Positions 6,133-10,709 of a stretch of 10,709 nucleotides of DNA are shown piece by piece (position 1 is the first letter of the stretch; each line of letters starts with the position of its first letter). This DNA is from JBCCBI01 sp039034155 (lineage in GTDB: Bacteria > Deinococcota > Deinococci > Deinococcales > Trueperaceae). Location of the stretch: NCBI GenBank assembly GCA_039034155.1, contig JBCCBI010000180.1:1-10709 (forward strand), in the 5' to 3' direction. The position numbers were made by a program, and so were the translations under genes. The notes beneath the pieces are model-generated. The model made no database searches. It was not told the origin of the DNA and was given only the letters and a program-made list of their open reading frames with translations.

Positions 6133-7376
6133 GATGATGTTCCTTGTTGAGCTTGGTAGATGACCTCGAGCGTCTCTTGAGCTGTCCGCTGCCAGGTAAA
6201 TGTTTTTGCGCGGGCGATGCCCTTATCACGCAGGGTGTGACGCAAATTTTCATCACCTGCGAGTTGGCGCATGGCGTTTGCAATCTCATCTGGATTTTGT
6301 GGATTTACGAGTAGCCCAGCATCCCCAGCAACTTCAGGCAGTGACGAGCGGTTGGACGTAATCACGGGTGCGCCGCAGGCCATCGCCTCGAGCACAGGCA
6401 AGCCAAAACCCTCTTCTAGTGACGGAAACACAAAGCCCAGCGCGTGGCTGTAGAGGCTGGTCATGGACTCATCTGGTACGTAACCAAGGTGGCGAATACG
6501 GCCTGTGAGGTTGTGGGTGGCAGCTTGTTGCTCGAGCCAGTCTAAATCAGTCTGGTGCCACGGACCCGCAAAGTAGAGCTGCACATCCGGATGTTCCACG
6601 GCCATACTCGCAAATCCTTCGATAATATTCACTTGATTTTTGTTGTCGTTACGCCCGCCAATATTCACAAAGTAGGGCGGGTGGTCTGCATACTCCCCAC
6701 TGTCAACCGGGTAATATCGTGTTTGGTCGAGGCCGTGATAAACCACGTGCAAACGCTCAGCAGGCAAGTTGAGTAAGCGGGCGGCGTCTTGCTTGACGCT
6801 TTCACTAATGGTGATGATGTGCTTGGCGGCGCGTAATTTGCGGTAGTAGGCTTGCCAGCGCAAGGTGCTAAGTTTTTCGCTGAGACTCGTGCCACTAGGA
6901 CGGTTAGCTTCAAGTTGTAGTTTGAGTTCGGTTAAATCGTGCAACACTGCCACCGTACTCCCAAACGGATTGACCACCAAACCGTTAAAATCTGGCGCAA
7001 ACAACACATCTGGGCGAGTTCGCAGTAAGGCGTAGCGTAAGGTGACTTCGTTGTAGAGCCAGTAGACCTGCGCAGGTCGGTGAGGGCGGGGTAGCAGTAT
7101 GGTGCGCTCGAGGGGGATATTGACGGACTCGAGCACAGGCAGTAATTTCTGTTGAGGCTGCCACGTGAGTAAATATTGAGGTGGTTTAGGCGTATTTGTA
7201 AGTTCAGCCTCGAGCGCGCGAATTAGCGCCCGCAAGTACGCACCTACGCCACGCAGACGGTGTTCAGATTGAAGGGGTGTGGCATCAATAAGCATTGGTG
7301 CTAGCTTAACAACTTGGGCGTGCTGTGGTTGTGCCATCTTCAGATATCCACACAATGTCGAAAGCCGCAACATCAT
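6129..7376 (-). CDS. GT4-family glycosyltransferase, first of a pair
   Basis: A GT-B enzyme of 415 residues from the longest start. Motifs in order: LRGVGAYLRALIRAL (41-55), VAVLHDLTEL (142-151), TISESVKQDAARLLNLP (189-205), GGRNDNKN (240-247) in the donor-phosphate region, and the E-x7-E motif E322-GFGLPVL-E330 followed by SSLPEVAGDAGLLVNP. The reading frame opens with ATG ATG at 7376, but no good ribosome site precedes it. M14 at 7337 (MAQPQHAQ) or M28 are also possible, because the conserved core begins only at MLIDATPL. The gene ends in the GTGA overlap with the next glycosyltransferase. It likely takes part in making an exopolysaccharide or lipopolysaccharide, but no polymerase, flippase or sugar-nucleotide gene is in view. 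Confidence 0.9.
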   Translation of the reverse strand: MMLRLSTLCGYLKMAQPQHAQVVKLAPMLIDATPLQSEHRLRGVGAYLRALIRALEAELTNTPKPPQYLLTWQPQQKLLPVLESVNIPLERTILLPRPHRPAQVYWLYNEVTLRYALLRTRPDVLFAPDFNGLVVNPFGSTVAVLHDLTELKLQLEANRPSGTSLSEKLSTLRWQAYYRKLRAAKHIITISESVKQDAARLLNLPAERLHVVYHGLDQTRYYPVDSGEYADHPPYFVNIGGRNDNKNQVNIIEGFASMAVEHPDVQLYFAGPWHQTDLDWLEQQAATHNLTGRIRHLGYVPDESMTSLYSHALGFVFPSLEEGFGLPVLEAMACGAPVITSNRSSLPEVAGDAGLLVNPQNPDEIANAMRQLAGDENLRHTLRDKGIARAKTFTWQRTAQETLEVIYQAQQGTSS

Positions 7377-7431
7377 GTGCTGCGGCCTGTGTAAGGTTAT
7401 ATGCTGAATTGAGTGCTAGAGGTTAGTGATG

Positions 7432-9309
7432 CTAACGGAAGTTGCCAAAGTCTACTGATGTTACACCCGCCGTGTTACTTACGCTGACAACGTATTGTTG
7501 CGATGCTTCAGCTGGAATAGTATCTAAAATCCAATCTGAGGCTGTTGATACGCGGGCATATCCACCAGGTGAGTCAGGTTGCGCACATCCGCCTACGCCA
7601 AAGCTGGTGATGCCAGCTTGGAGCCAGCCGCTTTCATACGGCACCATGAGCGGGCCACCACTGTCGCCTTGGCAAGAGTCAATCTCGCCATCTTCATAGC
7701 CTGCACAAATGATGCCTTCACTGATGACGGCAACATCACCTATAGCATCGTCACAGGCGTCGTTGCTAATGATGGGCACTTGCGCTTCTTGTAGTACATC
7801 AGAGGTTTCACCGCCATCGCTGGTGAGTCCCCACCCGAGAATAGTTGCGCGTGTGCCGGGACTTGCCGCATCACCTAACTCTGGTGTGACGAGGGCCATG
7901 CGCGACATCAGTTGATCTTCAGGTAGTTCTAATAACGCCACATCAAAGGATTGGTCATTAGAGCGACTGCCTTGATAGTTGGGATGCATGAGGACTTGTG
8001 TTGTGGTGAGTTCGAGGCCGTCTTCCTCGAGGTTACTTGTTCCCAACCTGACCGTAACTAATGAAGCAGGGAGTGCACCAAAGAAGCCTGCTTCCACACA
8101 GTGAGCAGCCGTGAGCACCCAACGACTGGCAATGAGCGTGCCCCCGCACAACCTGCCCCCAGCGTTGAGGCTCACCATAAACGGATATTCCTCAATGCTT
8201 GCGTCTTGTCCCCCAACAATTTGCAAGTTAACGTTGTTACTGGGAAAAGTATTTGTCCAACCCACGGGCAACTGCTGACTGACCGTGTAGCTGCCTTCAG
8301 AAAGGTTCTCAAAGAGGTAGCGTCCATCTGCATCTGTAATAACTGAGCGCTCACCACTATCCAAAGTATTGTTGCTGTTGGCATCCAAAAACACAATGAA
8401 TTCGTCTAGTGACGCTTCACCTGCATCACGTGTGCCGTTGGCATTGCGGTCATACCAAACTTGTCCTTCAATAACGCCTCGAGCATTAGGGTCTGGGGTG
8501 GGTTCGGGCTGAGGAGTTGGTTGAGGCTCCGGGTCTGGTGTTGGGTCTGGATTAGGGTCTGGGTCTGAGCCAGATGATGTCACGTCTGGGAACAGAACAC
8601 TAGACGTTGAACTTAATCCTAACAAAGTAAACCTGCTGCTTGTAAACCGTGTCTCGAGGATCAAGAAGCTTACTGTTTCATTCGCAAAAGAACTTAGATC
8701 CAGAGTTCCAGAGTCATAGACAAGGTCATTTGTCGTTGAATCGGTTAAGCGAATACGCGTATCTACAGTTGTCGACCTTGTTAAGAGCGGACTAACCTCA
8801 CCAAACTCGAGGTCCGCCACATAAGGCGTTTCCAGACTAGCTTCAGATGTTGTGACATAAACATCAGCGCGTTCTATGGAGAGGGCAACATGAACAAAGC
8901 GCATGCTCACTTGCGCTGCCAACGAAGACACGCTGTCATCACGTAGTAACAGCCCCTCAATGCCATTGTCACCACCTAGCAAAAGGAGGCTATAGTCGCC
9001 AGCTTCATCAAGGGTGACAGCGTTGTCAAAAATGACTTGGTCAGATGCCGCCAAACGCACGTCAACAGTAACCTCGCCAAGGTTAACGCTTTCGTATTCA
9101 GAATTAACACCGTAGACAAGGTAATCTGTTTGATCGCCTGCGATATTACCGTACACAAGGCTGGTATCAGGTGAAACATGGATAATGCGCAAGCGGGCTG
9201 TTTCCGAAGCAGGGCTAGTTACCAAATCGTCATCGCTACACGCACTGATGACACTGACGACTACGACAAGACATAACAACATTAAGTTTCTAATCTGCTG
9301 ATGTGACAT
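7432..9309 (-). CDS. Lipoprotein with trypsin domain nested in an SdrD B-like domain
   Basis: A 625-residue secreted serine protease. I chose ATG 9309 over an upstream in-frame TTG (9327) because GGGAG precedes it by 7 nt. Residues 1-24 are a lipoprotein signal with lipobox ISAC (C24); S at +2 fits outer-membrane sorting. Residues about 39-235 form two DUF4397-like beta repeats, followed by a Pro/Asp linker (about 249-274). An SdrD B-like domain starts with VIEGQVWYDRNANGTRDAGE, having two Ca-binding-type loops, and continues to about 358. The trypsin domain begins at IVGG (I364) with H403 (TAAHC), D456 (FDVALLEL), S550 (CQGDSGGP) and D544 in the S1 pocket, predicting Arg/Lys specificity. After it comes YVVSVSN...VDFGNFR, which looks like the missing last strands of the B domain. 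Residue before IVGG is Gln, not Arg/Lys. A paralogue lies upstream. Confidence 0.92.
   Translation of the reverse strand: MSHQQIRNLMLLCLVVVVSVISACSDDDLVTSPASETARLRIIHVSPDTSLVYGNIAGDQTDYLVYGVNSEYESVNLGEVTVDVRLAASDQVIFDNAVTLDEAGDYSLLLLGGDNGIEGLLLRDDSVSSLAAQVSMRFVHVALSIERADVYVTTSEASLETPYVADLEFGEVSPLLTRSTTVDTRIRLTDSTTNDLVYDSGTLDLSSFANETVSFLILETRFTSSRFTLLGLSSTSSVLFPDVTSSGSDPDPNPDPTPDPEPQPTPQPEPTPDPNARGVIEGQVWYDRNANGTRDAGEASLDEFIVFLDANSNNTLDSGERSVITDADGRYLFENLSEGSYTVSQQLPVGWTNTFPSNNVNLQIVGGQDASIEEYPFMVSLNAGGRLCGGTLIASRWVLTAAHCVEAGFFGALPASLVTVRLGTSNLEEDGLELTTTQVLMHPNYQGSRSNDQSFDVALLELPEDQLMSRMALVTPELGDAASPGTRATILGWGLTSDGGETSDVLQEAQVPIISNDACDDAIGDVAVISEGIICAGYEDGEIDSCQGDSGGPLMVPYESGWLQAGITSFGVGGCAQPDSPGGYARVSTASDWILDTIPAEASQQYVVSVSNTAGVTSVDFGNFR
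8488..8565 (-). repeat. Pro/Asp linker encoded by degenerate hexamer repeats
   Basis: The DNA is a run of imperfect GGGTCT/GGTTCG-type hexamers which, on the minus strand, encode an alternating proline tract of the kind DPDPNPDPTPDPEP. It joins the DUF4397-like region to the SdrD B-like domain, and should form an extended, rigid, acidic spacer outside the cell. Such tracts can change length by replication slippage, so linker length may vary between strains. Confidence 0.8.
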
Positions 9310-9327
9310 CAACCATCTCCCTACCAA

Positions 9328-9359
9328 GTCACCTGAACGCAGTTACACAGGTGACCTGT
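9328..9359 (-). promoter_or_regulatory. Nested dyads in the leader of the protease gene
   Basis: GTCACCTG (9328-9335) and CAGGTGAC (9348-9355) form an 8-bp inverted repeat with a 12-nt spacer. The right arm is also part of a second dyad, ACAGGT-G-ACCTGT (9347-9359). Both lie immediately upstream of the ribosome site (GGGAG, 9317-9321) of the protease gene, so they may be an operator or a leader hairpin influencing translation. No convincing promoter hexamers were found beside them. The binding protein is unknown. Confidence 0.4.
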
Positions 9360-9527
9360 AGCTGGATTAAATGTCGCAGAGATACCATTGAGATTACCGC
9401 TTAGTTCAAATTAGTGATTCTAATATCTCAAAACTTATGATTCTGATAGTGTGAATAAGCGCACCCGTATACCACGACACTTGCAAGGGGAGGATAGGAA
9501 AGTTTTGTAAACAGACCGTAAAGCTAT

Positions 9528-9584
9528 GTTGTAGGTTGCATTGGTTTATGAAGTTGTAGGTTGCGTTTAAAACTAGTAGGGTGC
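9528..9584 (+). repeat. Short interspersed direct repeats
   Basis: GTTGTAGGTTGC occurs at 9528-9539 and again at 9553-9564 (period 25), and a related GTAGGGTGC follows at 9576-9584. Similar GTAGGTTG/GTAGGGTGC cores are seen in intergenic repeats of various bacteria, usually with an inverted partner. No such partner is obvious here, so this may be a decayed copy. Confidence 0.5.
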
Positions 9585-9869
9585 CTCTTAAAAAAGCTGA
9601 GGATTCGTCAATTTGATGGATATTGTGCAGATTCCATGCGCGCATCACAGAATTTGTGAAAGCATTGTTGCAAGGCATTCTAATAGCAAATCACACGATG
9701 TACTGATACACCCCAACGTCATCCGGATTGAGGCCAATACCTATCGCAGTTAGCTAATGATGTCATTGTGGGCGTATTAGCTGGTTCCCCCGTTCTCTCG
9801 TACCTAAGCACAACATGGCACATCAGCAATCTGCAACAGCATCTCGTAAAACTGCTACGGATATCAACA

Positions 9870-9897
9870 TAAAAGGTCGCGACCGAAGCCACGACCT
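9870..9897 (-). terminator. Rho-independent terminator of the upstream protease gene
   Basis: On the minus strand, AGGTCGTGGC and GTCGCGACCT pair as a 10-bp stem with two G-U wobbles, closed by the very stable C-UUCG-G tetraloop, and followed by UUUAUG. It begins 35 bp after the stop codon of the 9933-10709 gene. Read on the plus strand the wobbles become mismatches and no T run follows, so it is directional. It should keep the two protease genes as separate transcripts. Confidence 0.75.
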
Positions 9898-9932
9898 CTA
9901 AAAACACGCTAAAAGGTTACGTTAATAAGTTA

Positions 9933-10709
9933 TTAGCGGAAGTTACCAAAATCCAGCGAATCAGTATTGTCAAAGCCAGTCACAACATACCGCTGCGATA
10001 GCTCCGCCGGCACGTTGCTCAAAATCCAACTGCTTGCTGTAGACACGCGGGCGTAGCCGCCGGGTGAGTTAGGCTGCGCGCAACCGACGCCAAAACTAGT
10101 GACACCAGCTTGCAGCCAACCGTCTTGGTAAGGCACTAATAAAGGTCCACCACTGTCACCCGCACACGAGTCGATGCCACCCTCAGCGAAGCCAGCACAA
10201 AGTGCGCCTTCATTGATGACATAAGCAGGTGCGAGCGCGTCAGCACAGTCAGTGTTGCTCACAATGGGCACTTGAGCTTGCTGCAAGATGCTTGAAGTTG
10301 GCCCATTTTGAAAGTCATCGTTCAGCAGTCCCCAACCTAAAACGGTTGCTAAGGTGCCAACGCTGGCGTTGTCCAGCAAGTCGGCAGTGACTAAAGGAAC
10401 ACGTGGACGAAGTTGATCTTGAGGTAGTTCTAACAGGGCAATATCAAATGCTTGATCAGGTGAGTCACCACCTGCATAACTTGGGTGGGTGAGTACCTGC
10501 ACAGGGTTGACTCGCACGCCGCCCTCGTCGATGTTGCTACTACCAATGACAACCTCAATTTCAGCTGGTGAGATGATGCCGTCTGGTGTCTCGAGGCAGT
10601 GAATCGCGGTCAGCACCCAACGACTAGCAATAAGCGTGCCGCCGCAGAGTTGCTCACCGGGTAGCACACCCACCATAAACGGATAGTCCTCGACGCTAGC
10701 ATCTTGCCC
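9933..10709 (-). CDS. Trypsin-like serine protease, 5' end beyond window
   Basis: A partial gene whose frame stays open to the right edge; the internal ATG at 10676 is not its start, since the codons before it read GQDASVEDYPF, matching the residues just after IVG in the paralogue. About 258 residues are visible. The catalytic triad is present: His in LTAIHC (I replaces the usual A), Asp in FDIALLEL, Ser in CAGDSGGP. The S1-pocket Asp (IDSCAGDSGG) predicts Arg/Lys specificity. Six cysteines pair as in the paralogue, pointing to an oxidising location. After the domain-closing helix (ASSWIL), the tail YVVTGFDNTDSLDFGNFR again looks like the end of an SdrD B-like domain, so the same nested architecture is expected. 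Similarity to the 7432-9309 product is high throughout, indicating tandem duplication. A UUCG-loop terminator follows. Confidence 0.9.
   Translation of the reverse strand, partial: GQDASVEDYPFMVGVLPGEQLCGGTLIASRWVLTAIHCLETPDGIISPAEIEVVIGSSNIDEGGVRVNPVQVLTHPSYAGGDSPDQAFDIALLELPQDQLRPRVPLVTADLLDNASVGTLATVLGWGLLNDDFQNGPTSSILQQAQVPIVSNTDCADALAPAYVINEGALCAGFAEGGIDSCAGDSGGPLLVPYQDGWLQAGVTSFGVGCAQPNSPGGYARVSTASSWILSNVPAELSQRYVVTGFDNTDSLDFGNFR

Larger units (their letters stand above)
9310..9932. other. Intergenic spacer of 623 bp between the two proteases
   Basis: From the complete protease's start toward its upstream paralogue, this holds the nested dyads at 9328-9359, a small dyad ATTAG-TGATT-CTAAT (9410-9424), three GTAGG-TGC short repeats (9528-9584), palindromes ATGCGCGCAT (9636-9645) and TCACA-n5-TGTGA (9645-9659), and the terminator at 9870-9897. 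Open frames at 9406-9678 and 9719-9907 on the minus strand lack ribosome sites, and the latter runs through the terminator. I see no gene. The promoter of the 7432-9309 gene should be here, but I could not place it. Confidence 0.6.
138..10595. repeat. Over-represented palindromic hexamer CTCGAG, 22 copies
   Basis: CTCGAG starts at 138, 648, 2301, 2592, 3105, 3363, 4078, 5038, 5260, 5484, 6037, 6165, 6387, 6531, 7107, 7128, 7209, 8026, 8478, 8653, 8806 and 10590. Equal base use predicts about 2.6 in this length. Seventeen are read as Leu-Glu (CTC GAG), four in the frame with CGA-Arg, and one is intergenic. They occur in nearly every gene. The counts are read directly; whether it is a genome-wide iterated palindrome or codon-pair bias is open. 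Confidence 0.8.

Noticed and set aside
9327..9327. TTG at 9327 as the start of the complete protease
   Set aside because: It would overlap the GGGAG ribosome site that is ideally spaced before ATG 9309, and the signal peptide is standard from 9309.
9331..9352. Possible lux-box (quorum-sensing) site, ACCTGA...ACAGGT
   Set aside because: The arms resemble the lux box, but the total span is 22 bp rather than 20, the left arm has a mismatch, and no LuxR/LuxI gene is in view.
9645..9659. TCACA-n5-TGTGA as a Crp binding site
   Set aside because: Crp sites read TGTGA-n6-TCACA; here the arms are in inverse order and the spacing is five.
9406..9678. 90-codon minus-strand reading frame in the protease spacer
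   Set aside because: No ribosome site, runs through the GTAGG short repeats, and composition does not look coding.
9719..9907. 62-codon minus-strand reading frame
   Set aside because: It begins within the terminator of the upstream protease gene and has no coding features.
10676..10676. ATG at 10676 as the start of the second protease
   Set aside because: The frame continues upstream to the window edge with residues GQDASVEDYPF that match the paralogue just after IVG, so the true start is outside the window.

Overview
The window looks like a chromosomal stretch of a Gram-negative bacterium, most plausibly a gammaproteobacterium of medium G+C. The support is indirect: a lipobox-type signal peptide, a Crp/Fnr regulator, disulfide-bearing extracytoplasmic trypsin-like proteases and GT4 glycosyltransferases. 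I cannot name the genus. The hexamer CTCGAG occurs 22 times in 10.7 kb in several reading contexts, which is unusual and may be a genome signature.

Layout. Positions 1-2530, plus strand: a flavin-dependent LLM-class oxidoreductase behind a promoter that overlaps a perfect 24-bp palindrome, a decayed AraC-family regulator remnant, and an HXXEE-type polytopic membrane protein. This segment is bracketed by two related direct repeats (about 6-61 and 2495-2543), so it may have been inserted or duplicated as a unit. Positions 2201-2558 are a largely non-coding junction.

Positions 2559-7376, minus strand: in transcription order, two overlapping GT4 glycosyltransferases, a small membrane-anchored protein of unknown function, a Crp/Fnr-type regulator, and a calcineurin-like metallophosphoesterase 40 bp behind it. 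The glycosyltransferase pair is almost certainly cotranscribed, and the regulator-phosphoesterase pair probably is.

Positions 7432-10709, minus strand: two paralogous secreted trypsin-like proteases in tandem, separated by a spacer of about 620 bp that holds a good intrinsic terminator and operator-like dyads. The complete one is a lipoprotein with DUF4397-like repeats, a Pro/Asp linker and an SdrD B-like domain into which the whole trypsin domain appears to be inserted. The last strand of the B domain, ending DFGNFR, follows the protease. The second copy runs off the right edge but has the same tail. This nested protease is the most interesting architecture here. No CRISPR array, tRNA, rRNA or complete insertion sequence was seen.
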